Source: Mariprofundus sp.
GTDB taxonomy: Bacteria > Pseudomonadota > Zetaproteobacteria > Mariprofundales > Mariprofundaceae
Length of the DNA stretch: 64,000 nt
NCBI GenBank assembly: GCA_021772775.1
Contig: JAJFLH010000020.1
Span: 1 to 64,000 of the forward strand
Direction: 5' to 3'
The notes under the pieces were generated by a model that searched no databases, was not told where the DNA came from, and saw only the letters and a list, made by a program, of their open reading frames with translations. Made by a program: the position numbers and the translations under genes. This document shows positions 41,294 through 50,995 of the stretch, in pieces (within the stretch, counting starts at the first letter, position 1; the number at the start of each line of letters is the position of its first letter).

Positions 41294-42120
41294 TTATGCA
41301 GCTAACGCCAGTTTTTGAATTGGGCTTATGCCACCAATATCCATATTAGGTCGTTCATTATTGTACGTCCATAACCACTTGGTCGCATGTTGCTGAACCT
41401 GTTCAATGCTTTTGAAAATGAACTGTGCCAACCAATCATGCCGAATTGTGCGATTATAACGCTCAACATAGGCATTTTGTTGCGGGTTTCCTGGCTGGAT
41501 AAAGTCCAGAATAATGTCGTTATTTTCGGCCTAGGCTTTGAGTAACGCACTGATATATTCTGGCCCATTATCACTGCGAATACGCTTGGGTTTACCACGC
41601 CATTCAATGACCCTGTTCAACGCAAGAATGATACGCAAAGCTGGCAAAGAAAAGTCAGCTTCTATGGTCAGTCCTTCACGGTTAAAGTCATCAATAACAT
41701 TGAACACGCGGAAACTACGACCATCACTAAGTTGATCATGCATAAAGTCCATCGACCAGCATTCATTGATCGCATCAGGTACTACCAAGACGTCTGGTTT
41801 ATCTTGTTTCAAGCGTTTCCTTGGTCTGTACGCAAATTAAGTTCAAGTTCTCTGTAGATGCGATAAACACGTTTATGATTCCATCGAAAACCCTTCACAT
41901 TACGCAAATACAGAAAGCATGGCCCAAAAAAACAATTGATTTGATTTTGAGTGAGTCGAATCAACCAATCAGCAATGATTTCATTCTCAGGTTGTAACTT
42001 GGATTCATATCGGTAACAGGTTTCACTAATCGTAAATGCACAGCAAGCAAGGCGGATACTTGCTCTATTATTGCTTACAGCCTTCTTTGCCATATCACGG
42101 CGTTCTGAAGGCTTCACCAC
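41294..42120 (-). pseudogene. IS3-family transposase OrfB (rve integrase), disrupted
   Basis: Fragments 41809-42120 and 41531-41812 in different frames; in-frame TAG at 41531-41533; downstream readable frame still encodes NPQQNAYVERYNRTIRHDW. Confidence 0.88.
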
Positions 42121-42380
42121 TTTTTTGCCATTGCTTCCTGAATGATTTCATACTTGAGACATTCTTCAGCATACATTCGCTTCAAACGACTGTTCTCAGC
42201 TTCAAGCTCTTTCATTCGGGACATCATTGATGCATCCATGCCGCCATATTTACTGCGCGATTTATAGAATGAGGCAGAACTCATACCATGTTCGCGACAA
42301 AGCTCAGGAACGGTAACACCTGCCTCTGCCTGCTTCAGAATCGCCATGATTTGGCTGTCTAAATAACGTGATTTCTTCAT
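42114..42380 (-). CDS. IS3-family transposase OrfA (HTH)
   Basis: MKKSRYLDSQIMAILKQAEAGVTVPELCREHGMSSASFYKSRSKYGGMDASMMSRMKELE. Confidence 0.92.
   Translation of the reverse strand: MKKSRYLDSQIMAILKQAEAGVTVPELCREHGMSSASFYKSRSKYGGMDASMMSRMKELEAENSRLKRMYAEECLKYEIIQEAMAKKW
42120..42126 (-). other. Putative A6G slippery site for programmed -1 frameshift between OrfA and OrfB
   Basis: gcaaaaaagtggtga on minus strand at the OrfA/OrfB overlap, as typical of IS3 elements. Confidence 0.6.
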
Positions 42381-42472
42381 GTAGAATCTCCTTATTTAAT
42401 CGTAATAGAAAATTCTACTTTTAACTCCTGTTACTTTTCGGGAGTATTACTATGGCTCAGGCTATATGCGGG

Positions 42473-45400
42473 TTATTTTTCTGCGATGAGGTTCAGGCTG
42501 ATTCGTTTGCCTGCAAACTCCATATTGCTGGTATCATTGAAGAGACCAAAGTTCTCCACCTTGCGGATGTTTTTGAAACCAGCCTTGCCTAAAAAGTGGG
42601 CCAGTATTTCAGGGTCATATCCTATTTTGTGGAAATCATAAGCATCAATTTGACCACCATACATCATGCGCATAACCAAAAACCTATCATCAGATGATAA
42701 TTCAGTTTTGTTTAAGAAGAGCTCACAAAGTATGTCTAGGTTAGGTACACTGGCATAGACGGTGCCGCCTGGTTTGATAACACGATACCATTCGGCTAAA
42801 ACCTGAGGAAGCTCTAAATGATAACTGAAGTGCTCCAATACATGTGAAGAGTAAAGCGCTTCAAATGTGTTATCTTTAAATTTTGTGAGATCATTGGCGT
42901 TACCAATGTGGTCGACTATATTGGAATCATTGGCATCCATAATTTCCCACTCGGGGTGTTTTACTTGCCCCCCGATATGCAGTTTTCTGACAGCGCTAGT
43001 GGAAAAGTCTTTAGGAGGGAGGTTAAAGCGCAATCTGATTAAATCATTACGCCGCTGCATGGCGTCATCTTTATATCCCATAGTAAGAAATTTCTCGATA
43101 TCTGGAAGAGGGGACTGACCTAGTGTGTAGGATGTGTAGGAGTGTAGTTTTTCTTTAGTGGCGAGTGCCATAGCAAGAAACCAATCATCGAGTCGGTTGT
43201 CTGTATCAGTGCTTTCAGCCATGACAGAGGCTGCCAAAAAAGGTTCTGAGGCATCAACGCTGCTCTCATGTTTAGCCATCTGGATGATTTGACTCAGAAC
43301 CTGAACAGCTACTACTCGCTGTCCCAATTCAGTTGCAACACGTGCTAGTGTCATCAGTCGTGGTGTTGTGATATGAATGTCCAACAGTGAGACCAGTTGA
43401 ATGAATGATTGTTGAAGGTGTGAAGACCTGGTCTCATTCTGTTCACCTGTATGGGCGGAGGCATAGTAGTTTAGAGCCAGCTCATAAGATTCCCAGCCAG
43501 GAAGAGGGTCGTTGACTGTATCTGATAACCAGTGACTCAATAACTTGTTGGCATAGCGTTTGTCGGTAAGCAACGTGCTCCAATGAGTTGTTGGCTCTGT
43601 CTGCTGTTCATCATTTAAAAGCATGAGCCGGCCATCATTGGCCAGTTTTTTTGCTCTATCCTCTTTACAACAAAACAGGTTAAGTAAAAAATCATCAGCA
43701 TTATCATTGTGATTGAACGGAACCAATAGATCTAAGCCGGGAATAAGATGATAAGATTGGTAATTCATCTCTTTAAACTTTTGAATGAGCCCTACATTGA
43801 CTTCTGCACCATGTTTTATTTCAAACATGACCAGCGGTGAAAAAGATGAGAAAAATGTTTGCCCGCCTTCCAAAATGTGAACCTCTTCACCTTCAGCATC
43901 CAGCTTAACAAAGGATATATCATTCCATTTATAGCTGTCGATGCAATCATCTAATCGTTTTAATACCACTGATTCTGTTGGGCTATTGCCAGGTTTCTCG
44001 GTGATGGAATTTAATTCACTATCGCAATTGAGGGCTAACTCAGCGCTGCCTTCACGGTTAGAGAGAGCCGCATTGACCAGAGTAATATTTTTAAAACGGT
44101 TGGTTTTGATACTTTTTCTTAAAAATGAAGCGGTGTTTGTGGCCGGTTCAAAAGCCCAAAGGTGACCTGGTTTACCAATGAGTTTAGCCATAGTCATAGC
44201 GTAACAGCCATAGTTGGCACCAATATCGAGTATGTTCATTGAGGGTTTGATTATTTTGCGAATAAATTTGATCTCATCTTCAAACCAGTCCTGCTGCTCA
44301 AATAAAACATAGGGTGTCATGAGGCTAACGTTGTTGGGGACCTCTATCTTGATATTACCTTCTATACTTAGGGTTAACGATTGCTCGGCTCGTAGTGTCT
44401 GGGGATCAATAGCAAGTTCTGCTTTAGTCATCTCCAACCTAGAGGCCGCTGCGAGTGGGGAAATATGTTTATTGGGAGACGCTGTGAGTGACTCCTTCCC
44501 AGCTTGCTGTTGATTCGTAGGAATTGATTGTGAACAGACAGTTGCTGCATAACCCATTTTCATTTCCCATGCTCGTAAATATTGTTCTTCAAGTTGTTGT
44601 GTTACTTTTGCGGGATTGAAGATGAGTGAATGTTTAAACAGTGTATGGATACATTTTCGCAGCACACTCAGGCTTTCAGGCCTGAAGGCTAGTTCTACGG
44701 CTTTTTCTATATAGGCATCAACATTATGGGTGATGGTAGAGTCAAAACCGATACATTTCAGAATAGAAGAAGAAACGCGTTGCACATGACATGTCCCTTC
44801 TAGTGTAATAACAGGGACCCCCATCCATAAGGCTTCTAGTGTTGTATGTGTGCCATGATAAGGAAATGTATCGAGGACTATATCTACTCTATTGTATAGT
44901 GCTGCGTGTTCATCGTATGAATTGATATAACCTGAAAACTCGACACGATCACTTGTAATGCCATTTTTGAAAAATTCATTCAGAATATTGTTTTTGATGA
45001 TATCCAAATGGCATCCTGATGATTTGATTAACATCTTTGAATTATCAACACGTTGTAAAATTTGAGCCCAAGCTTCGACGACTTGTGGATTCATTTTACG
45101 GATATGGTTAAATGATCCGAAGGTGATCGTTTTAGTTAATTCGGCAGGTGTTTTTTGACTCCTTTCAACATCGGGTAGACCTCTCATGCATAGAAATGTT
45201 ACTGGCATTTTAAGGAGTTCTTCAACATAATGAGTGCCATTTTCAGCATCACTATGCTGATCGGTAATGCGATAGTCGATGGTAGATAAACCATAAGTGT
45301 TTGGATATCCGAGGTAGTTGATTTGAACAGGGGCGGGTTTGAATGCCATGATTGGCATGGGGGAATTGGCCGTGTGCCCACTTAAATCAATTAAAATATG

Positions 45401-46225
45401 AATTCCATCATGGGATATTCTTTGGGCGGCCTGAGCATGGGACAAGTCGGAAATATCAATAAAGTGATCCGAAGCCATGCGAAACTCATCTGTCATGAGA
45501 TCATCTTTTATGAGACGGGCATAACAGAAAATTTCAAATTTTTCTTTGTCATGATTTTGAATGACAGGCAAAGCCAAGTGTCCAACAGGGTGTTTATTGA
45601 AGTCAACGGAGAGATAGCCGATTTTTAATTTTCCATGAGGGGCTGGAGGGGAGGGGAGGAAGAGCCCTGCATCATCACATACTTTTTTTGATTCATTTCC
45701 CCAATAGCGATGAATGTCAAACAGGTCATCTGCGCTGATCTCGGGAATTGTATTCATATCAAGCAGGGTGCCTGCGATAAAACGCAAAGGAATCTCGCCC
45801 TGTTTGATGCTGCTGATTACGGTACCCGTTAATTTATTTGCTTCGTGCCAATTGCAGGTGCTTTGAAAAGCAGAAAATGCGGATAATGTATCTTCAGGAT
45901 TAATTGGATTATCTCTGAGCTGCAAGGCGAGTTTAAGCATGGCTTCTGTTTGGCTGGAGTCTCTATAACATCCAAACAGGAATATTCGTGCCTCTGCCTG
46001 ATTCGGGTCGATCTCTAATATCTGCTTAAATATTTTAATAGCATCTTCGAAGTCACGCTGGAAATAATAGGACTGAGCTAAAATATTTTTTGCTTCGATA
46101 TTGTTGGAGCTACGTTTGAGAACTTTTAGACACAATTTTTTTGCCTGCTTGCAATTACCGATCTCAATCAGGTTTCTGGCTTTCTTTAGATGATTTGCGG
46201 TGGTACTGTTCACTTGTAACTCCAA
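42473..46225 (-). CDS. TPR + SPINDLY/GT41 O-GlcNAc-transferase-like + FkbM methyltransferase + C-terminal SAM methyltransferase fusion
   Basis: 1250 aa: TPR N-terminus; GYLSVDFNKHPVGHL, GSFNHIRKMNPQVVEAWAQIL, DTFPYHGTHTTLEALWMGVPVIT (OGT); NILDIGANYGCYAMTMA (FkbM); LYSSHVLEHFSYHLELPQVLAEWYRVIKPGG (MT). Confidence 0.9.
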   Translation of the reverse strand: MELQVNSTTANHLKKARNLIEIGNCKQAKKLCLKVLKRSSNNIEAKNILAQSYYFQRDFEDAIKIFKQILEIDPNQAEARIFLFGCYRDSSQTEAMLKLALQLRDNPINPEDTLSAFSAFQSTCNWHEANKLTGTVISSIKQGEIPLRFIAGTLLDMNTIPEISADDLFDIHRYWGNESKKVCDDAGLFLPSPPAPHGKLKIGYLSVDFNKHPVGHLALPVIQNHDKEKFEIFCYARLIKDDLMTDEFRMASDHFIDISDLSHAQAAQRISHDGIHILIDLSGHTANSPMPIMAFKPAPVQINYLGYPNTYGLSTIDYRITDQHSDAENGTHYVEELLKMPVTFLCMRGLPDVERSQKTPAELTKTITFGSFNHIRKMNPQVVEAWAQILQRVDNSKMLIKSSGCHLDIIKNNILNEFFKNGITSDRVEFSGYINSYDEHAALYNRVDIVLDTFPYHGTHTTLEALWMGVPVITLEGTCHVQRVSSSILKCIGFDSTITHNVDAYIEKAVELAFRPESLSVLRKCIHTLFKHSLIFNPAKVTQQLEEQYLRAWEMKMGYAATVCSQSIPTNQQQAGKESLTASPNKHISPLAAASRLEMTKAELAIDPQTLRAEQSLTLSIEGNIKIEVPNNVSLMTPYVLFEQQDWFEDEIKFIRKIIKPSMNILDIGANYGCYAMTMAKLIGKPGHLWAFEPATNTASFLRKSIKTNRFKNITLVNAALSNREGSAELALNCDSELNSITEKPGNSPTESVVLKRLDDCIDSYKWNDISFVKLDAEGEEVHILEGGQTFFSSFSPLVMFEIKHGAEVNVGLIQKFKEMNYQSYHLIPGLDLLVPFNHNDNADDFLLNLFCCKEDRAKKLANDGRLMLLNDEQQTEPTTHWSTLLTDKRYANKLLSHWLSDTVNDPLPGWESYELALNYYASAHTGEQNETRSSHLQQSFIQLVSLLDIHITTPRLMTLARVATELGQRVVAVQVLSQIIQMAKHESSVDASEPFLAASVMAESTDTDNRLDDWFLAMALATKEKLHSYTSYTLGQSPLPDIEKFLTMGYKDDAMQRRNDLIRLRFNLPPKDFSTSAVRKLHIGGQVKHPEWEIMDANDSNIVDHIGNANDLTKFKDNTFEALYSSHVLEHFSYHLELPQVLAEWYRVIKPGGTVYASVPNLDILCELFLNKTELSSDDRFLVMRMMYGGQIDAYDFHKIGYDPEILAHFLGKAGFKNIRKVENFGLFNDTSNMEFAGKRISLNLIAEK

Positions 46226-46304
46226 TATTCAGGTTTGTTTTTGGTGACAACGAAAAAAAGCAAGAACGAGGCCAATAAAAAACAAAAAAAGTTTCATTTT
46301 TTAT

Positions 46305-46331
46305 TAAAGTCCACTTGCTCCTTGGCGATAG
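46305..46331 (+). promoter_or_regulatory. Sigma28 (FliA)-like promoter for flagellin
   Basis: TAAAGTCC-N11-GGCGATAG against consensus TAAAGTTT-N11-GCCGATAA, about 100 bp upstream of fliC ATG. Confidence 0.75.
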
Positions 46332-46431
46332 ACTAGATTGTGAGGGTTGATGAACAACCACATAGGGTGAAAAAACCCACAGTGACAAGGCATGATGTCG
46401 TTCACGTAATAACTACTCAAGGAGAGATACA

Positions 46432-47253
46432 ATGGCATTAACAGTCCAAACCAATAACGCGGCAATGACCGCACTGAAACACCTCAATACAAATAGCCAA
46501 AATATGAATAAATCATTGGAACGTTTATCATCCGGTTTTCGGGTAAATAACGCATCTGATGATGCCTCAGGATTTGCAGTTTCATCCAAACTTGATGCAC
46601 AGGCAGGTCGCCTGAAAGCTGCATCTCAAAATGCAGTGCAAGCAACAGCAATGGTGAAAATGGCAGATGCTGGTATTAATGAAATTCAGAATATGGTGTC
46701 TCGTATTCAGACTTTGGCAACCCAGGCTGCATCAGCCAACAATGCTGGCGAATTAGGAAAATTGGATGGTGAAGTTACTAAACTTGAAACTCAGATTGAT
46801 AAAATTGCTGCTTCTACCAACTATAATGGTGTTCAGTTGCTTGATGGGACTACTGGAACGGCAGCTGTTCAGGTTGGTGCTGATAACAACACGAATAACC
46901 AGGTTACAGTGGATTTAGGTAAAGCATATACTACGACTGGTATGAGTTTAGGTGGATCTGTTTCTACTCAATCTCTTGCTCAGGCGCATATCACAACAGC
47001 GAAAGCATCAATGGATGCGCTTATTACAAATCGTGCTGATCTTGGTGCAACTCAGAATCAGTTAGGCTTTGTTCAGGCGAATCTGGCAACCAGTGTGGAA
47101 CAGACGGTTGCCGCGGTGTCTTCAATTCGAGATGCAGATATGGCTGCTGAAATGGCCAATTTCACCAAGAATCAGATACTGACACAAGCTGGTACGTCTA
47201 TGTTGGCTCAGGCGAATCAGGCAGCACAAAACGTTCTCTCACTGTTCAGGTAA
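46432..47253 (+). CDS. fliC: Flagellin
   Basis: N-term NNAAMTALKHLNTNSQNMNKSLERLSSGFRVNNASDDASGFAVSSKL; C-term ANFTKNQILTQAGTSMLAQANQAAQNVLSLFR. Confidence 0.97.
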   Translation: MALTVQTNNAAMTALKHLNTNSQNMNKSLERLSSGFRVNNASDDASGFAVSSKLDAQAGRLKAASQNAVQATAMVKMADAGINEIQNMVSRIQTLATQAASANNAGELGKLDGEVTKLETQIDKIAASTNYNGVQLLDGTTGTAAVQVGADNNTNNQVTVDLGKAYTTTGMSLGGSVSTQSLAQAHITTAKASMDALITNRADLGATQNQLGFVQANLATSVEQTVAAVSSIRDADMAAEMANFTKNQILTQAGTSMLAQANQAAQNVLSLFR

Positions 47254-47265
47254 GAGGCAGGTTAC

Positions 47266-47289
47266 CCCTCTCCCAGTAATGGGAGAGGG
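47266..47289. other. Stable hairpin between fliC and flaG
   Basis: ccctctccca-gtaa-tgggagaggg: 10-bp perfect stem, GNRA-type loop, no T tract following. Confidence 0.6.
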
Positions 47290-47320
47290 TAAATCCTATC
47301 AAAGGTAAAGGAGGTGACAC

Positions 47321-47701
47321 ATGATTACAGTTCCAAGTAACAACGTTCAATTTAGTCCTGTGCTTTCTTCGCCGAATGTGGGTAGTGCGATTGTCAATCC
47401 AGCTAAGCAGCAGTCTAGTAATGCAGTTCCGGTTAAACAGGAAAGTATACAGGGTAATGTTAAGCAACAGAAAGTAACAACGCAGGATGTTCAAAAAGCT
47501 ATTCAACAGGCAAATCAGGCATTTTCCAGATCGAGTGAGTCTATTTCTTTTGGCTATGAAGAAAAACTTGGGCAACTTTTTGTGACAGTGATGGATAAAG
47601 AAAGTGGCGAAGTTGTACGAGAAATTCCATCTAAGGAGTTTATTCAACATAAAGTCTTTATGAAGGAAATGGTAGGTTTGTTGCTGGATAAGCAGGTTTA
47701 G
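47321..47701 (+). CDS. flaG: FlaG-family protein
   Basis: SFGYEEKLGQLFVTVMDKESGEVVREIPSKEFI. Confidence 0.88.
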   Translation: MITVPSNNVQFSPVLSSPNVGSAIVNPAKQQSSNAVPVKQESIQGNVKQQKVTTQDVQKAIQQANQAFSRSSESISFGYEEKLGQLFVTVMDKESGEVVREIPSKEFIQHKVFMKEMVGLLLDKQV

Positions 47702-47704
47702 ATC

Positions 47705-50035
47705 ATGGCTGATACAGGGATTGGTAGTATTATATCCAGCCAGGTGGCTGGATTTGATGCTCAAGCTGCTGTTGATGGCCTGCTCGGGCTACGCAAGTTT
47801 GAAATTAGCCAGTTAGAAAAGAAGCAGGATGCACTGACAACAAGGCAAGATGCACTTCTTCAGATCAATGATGCATCCAGAGCTTTACGTACTACAGCAA
47901 TCGGCATGTCTGATAAGGCTGGTTTTTTTGGCTATACAGCCAGCCTTTCCACGAGTGATGCGGCTGTAAATGCATCAAACCTTATTGATGTTAGTGGTAC
48001 CTCAGGCTTGGCTTCCGGGCAGCATAGTATTGTTATTTCTCAGATTGCACAGGCGCAACGGTACTCCTCATCGACAGCAGTTCTGGATAATACGGCTACT
48101 GCAGCAGCTTCTGCATCCAGTGTGTTGAACTTGACTGGTAGTTTTTTGATTGAAGGCGCTAGTGTGACAGTGAGTACATCAGATTCTCTTAATGATATTG
48201 CATCGAATATTAATCAGCTTAATACAGGATCTTCGGCAACAGGTGTCACCGCTTCGGTTATGAAGGTGGCAGACAATGATTTTCGCCTTATTTTGACTGA
48301 TGATGCAACAGGGGCGACAGGTTTTACGCTCACTGGAGCTGATCTTAGTGGAGCTCTTGCCAACTTACAGTTGGCTACGCCGCAAGTATTGATGGCCGCT
48401 CAGGATGCATCATTCACTGTTGATGGTTTAGCCGTGACGCGTAGCACTAATACCGTTAGTGATGTGTTATCTGGGGTTACTTTGAGCTTGAAGCAGGCAG
48501 ATGCTGCGACCACGATCAATATTACAATCGGTGTGGATCAACAGGCAATACGTGATAATGTTCAAATATTTATTGACAGTTATAATGCTTTGCAGACATT
48601 GATTAACGATCAGTTTCAATTTGATCCGAGTACCGGTGTAGGTGGTGTTTTGGCAGGTGAAGGCTTGCTGACTTCTATTACGGGTAATATGTCATCCAGT
48701 TTACTAAAAACTGTGCCTGGTTTGGCTTCGGATCGTAATAGTCTGGTTATGGTCGGTGTGGAGCCGGATGAGACTGGGCAGTTGATTATCAATGAAACTC
48801 TATTTGGCAACTTTCTAGCCAACGATGCAACTGCTATTCGGGATGTCTTTGTAGCCCAAGGTAGCAGTAGTAATAATAGTTTGCAGTTTTTAACCCATGG
48901 TTTTACCACTCCATCAGGTACTTATAGTGTAAATGTTACACAAGCAGCAACCAAAGCTTCGGTGACAGGCTCAACAGATTTATCTGGTGGCTTGGGGGTG
49001 GCGACGGATACGGTCACAATTACGGCCACAGGATCATCTCGCCAAGCTGCTGTAACATTAACACTGGGGCAATCGCAAAGTGAAATTGTTGATGCTTTAA
49101 ATGCTGAGCTTTCAGCTGACTACACAGAGCAGCACCAGCTATCGACTGCTTTAATTGCAGCTGCAGCTGCAGCGACTGGTTCGACTACTTTTTCTGCGTT
49201 AGATGGCGTGGCAATAGCTGCCAGTGATACCATCTCAATCAGTGGTACGTTACGTTCAGGTGCTTCTGTAAGTGGAACGTATTCGGTCTTGGATCCTGCA
49301 GTGGATACTATATCTAACCTGTTATCATCGATACAAACAACATTTAATCAGGAAGTAATCGCATCCATTGATGCGAATGGGAAAATCAGTGTGACTGATG
49401 TTAGTACTGGTGATTCGCAACTGACCGTTGCATTAACAGCGAATAATGAAGGAGGCGGATCTCTAGCTTTTGGTAGTGATACTGTAGCTACTGAAGGGCG
49501 TTATGCCGTTCCAGCTGTTGCAGTAATTTCTGGCAATGGTGTTGCTATTGAATCGACTTCATTTGGAACAGGGGGATTCACTATAACACAATCGGTGGAT
49601 GGGCTTGGCATAGCTGATCAGAGTGCGGCCGGTACTGATGTTGCGGGTACTATCAATGGATTGGCAGCAACCGGTGGTGGTCAGATATTAACTGGGTCGT
49701 CTGGGGATGTGGAGGCTTTGGCTATAATGTATACGGGCTCTGCAACGGGTGCCGTGGGTGATCTTACTGTTGGTATCGGTATTGCAGCTGGTTTTGACAA
49801 TATTCTTGATCTTTTTTCTAATCCAGTCTTTGGCCTTATCCAAAATAGCGTAGTAGCTGATCAGACATCATTTGATGCTTTGACGCTTAAAATAGATAAT
49901 CTTACTGCGCAAATGGAGAGACAGAGAATATTATTAACCGGCCAGTTTACACGTATGCAGACTGCAATGGCTAGCTTGCAGCAGTCGGGAAGTTTTTTAA
50001 GTCAGAATATTAACGCTCAGAACAGAAACTATTAA
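47705..50035 (+). CDS. fliD: Flagellar hook-associated protein 2 (cap)
   Basis: N-term IISSQVAGFDAQAAVDGLLGLRKFEISQLEKKQDAL; hook-IN-like repeats; C-term coiled coil MERQRILLTGQFTRMQTAMASLQQSGSFL. Confidence 0.93.
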   Translation: MADTGIGSIISSQVAGFDAQAAVDGLLGLRKFEISQLEKKQDALTTRQDALLQINDASRALRTTAIGMSDKAGFFGYTASLSTSDAAVNASNLIDVSGTSGLASGQHSIVISQIAQAQRYSSSTAVLDNTATAAASASSVLNLTGSFLIEGASVTVSTSDSLNDIASNINQLNTGSSATGVTASVMKVADNDFRLILTDDATGATGFTLTGADLSGALANLQLATPQVLMAAQDASFTVDGLAVTRSTNTVSDVLSGVTLSLKQADAATTINITIGVDQQAIRDNVQIFIDSYNALQTLINDQFQFDPSTGVGGVLAGEGLLTSITGNMSSSLLKTVPGLASDRNSLVMVGVEPDETGQLIINETLFGNFLANDATAIRDVFVAQGSSSNNSLQFLTHGFTTPSGTYSVNVTQAATKASVTGSTDLSGGLGVATDTVTITATGSSRQAAVTLTLGQSQSEIVDALNAELSADYTEQHQLSTALIAAAAAATGSTTFSALDGVAIAASDTISISGTLRSGASVSGTYSVLDPAVDTISNLLSSIQTTFNQEVIASIDANGKISVTDVSTGDSQLTVALTANNEGGGSLAFGSDTVATEGRYAVPAVAVISGNGVAIESTSFGTGGFTITQSVDGLGIADQSAAGTDVAGTINGLAATGGGQILTGSSGDVEALAIMYTGSATGAVGDLTVGIGIAAGFDNILDLFSNPVFGLIQNSVVADQTSFDALTLKIDNLTAQMERQRILLTGQFTRMQTAMASLQQSGSFLSQNINAQNRNY

Positions 50036-50053
50036 TTAAATCGTGCTTTTTCC

Positions 50054-50080
50054 TTTAGTTGGATGTGAATTTTGCGATAG
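50054..50080 (+). promoter_or_regulatory. Weak sigma28-like promoter upstream of fliS copy 1
   Basis: TTTAGTTG-N11-TGCGATAG; same spacing as fliC site, poor -35. Confidence 0.4.
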
Positions 50081-50142
50081 ATAATACATCAACAAAACAC
50101 CGACGATGACCGTTGGTAATACCTAGAATGCAGGGAGCCTAT

Positions 50143-50574
50143 ATGACAGGATATAAAACTTACCAAGGAAATCAGGTTGAAGGAGCAGGGCCATTAGGGT
50201 TGATCTTGCTCACATATGATGCGTTGTACAAATCACTCGGCCGTGCGCGTATGGCTGCAACGAGTGGTGACTTTCTTTTTGAGGGGCAACAAACAGGCCG
50301 TGCTCTTGAAGCATTGGTGGAACTATCTACCTCTTTGAATATGGAAGATGGTGGTGAGGTTGCTACAAACTTATCCAAGCTCTATTTTTATATGAATGAG
50401 CGCTTGGTGAGTGAGATGTGTAGTGGTTCAGTAGACGCCATTGATGAGGTAATGGATTTGACACAAACATTGCGTGAAGCATGGAAAGGTCTGGAAGATC
50501 GCCAGCGTATGCCAGTTTCTCGTCCTAAGGTGACTCGGAGTATGCAAGCTGTTTCAGCGTCTTACGGTTACTAG
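50143..50574 (+). CDS. fliS: Flagellar export chaperone FliS, copy 1
   Basis: TYQGNQVEGAGPLGLILLTYDALYKSLGRAR, ALVELSTSLNMEDGGEVATNLSKLYFYMNERL; ATG 50143 preferred over ORF-track start 50113. Confidence 0.9.
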   Translation: MTGYKTYQGNQVEGAGPLGLILLTYDALYKSLGRARMAATSGDFLFEGQQTGRALEALVELSTSLNMEDGGEVATNLSKLYFYMNERLVSEMCSGSVDAIDEVMDLTQTLREAWKGLEDRQRMPVSRPKVTRSMQAVSASYGY

Positions 50575-50579
50575 ATTAT

Positions 50580-50909
50580 ATGACAGTAGCTGCATTACAT
50601 ATTCAAATTGACCGTTGTGATGCGGCATTGAAATTATTCAATCGTTGTATGAAAGATCGAAAGTGGCCCAAAATTGGCGAGCGTGAAGCTCATGTAAGTC
50701 GTGAAATGGAGTTACTGCGACTGGCGCTTGTTGAACATCCTGAATTGGATGATGGACTTGCGGATAAAATCAGATATTTAGATATTAAGTTAAGGCGTAT
50801 TCAAAGGCAGCTGGCTAGTCATATTTCTGCTATGGGAGCTGATGTCGATACAGTTGAACGCGGCCTAGGTCAGGCCAAAGCTGCAAAAGCACTATTACAG
50901 AAAGTATAA
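50580..50909 (+). CDS. Small helical protein, possible FliT-like flagellar chaperone
   Basis: 109 aa, immediately downstream of fliS; assignment mainly positional. Confidence 0.5.
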   Translation: MTVAALHIQIDRCDAALKLFNRCMKDRKWPKIGEREAHVSREMELLRLALVEHPELDDGLADKIRYLDIKLRRIQRQLASHISAMGADVDTVERGLGQAKAAKALLQKV

Positions 50910-50932
50910 TAGTTAAATATTCAGCTCAATCG

Positions 50933-50964
50933 AAGCGATGCCCCGCAGGGGTGTCGCTTTTTTT
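50933..50964 (+). terminator. Rho-independent terminator after fliS block
   Basis: Stem aagcgatgcccc-gca-ggggtgtcgctt (two wobble pairs) followed by T7. Confidence 0.88.
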
Positions 50965-50995
50965 GTGCTCATATTTATAAAAATGTTTTATAAAT

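Larger units (their letters stand above)
41277..42428 (-). mobile_element. IS3-family (IS407-like) insertion sequence, degraded
   Basis: OrfA/OrfB organisation; perfect 12-bp terminal inverted repeats gttaaaagtaga (41280-41291) and tctacttttaac (42414-42425); exact ends and target duplication not resolved. Confidence 0.88.

Noticed and set aside
41326-41607. 93-aa minus-strand ORF in the IS element
   Set aside because: Wrong frame relative to the transposase; the true OrfB frame is interrupted by TAG at 41531-41533 and continues to 41294
41277-42428. Exact target-site duplication of the IS element
   Set aside because: Flanking bases outside the inverted repeats show no convincing direct duplication, so ends are only approximate
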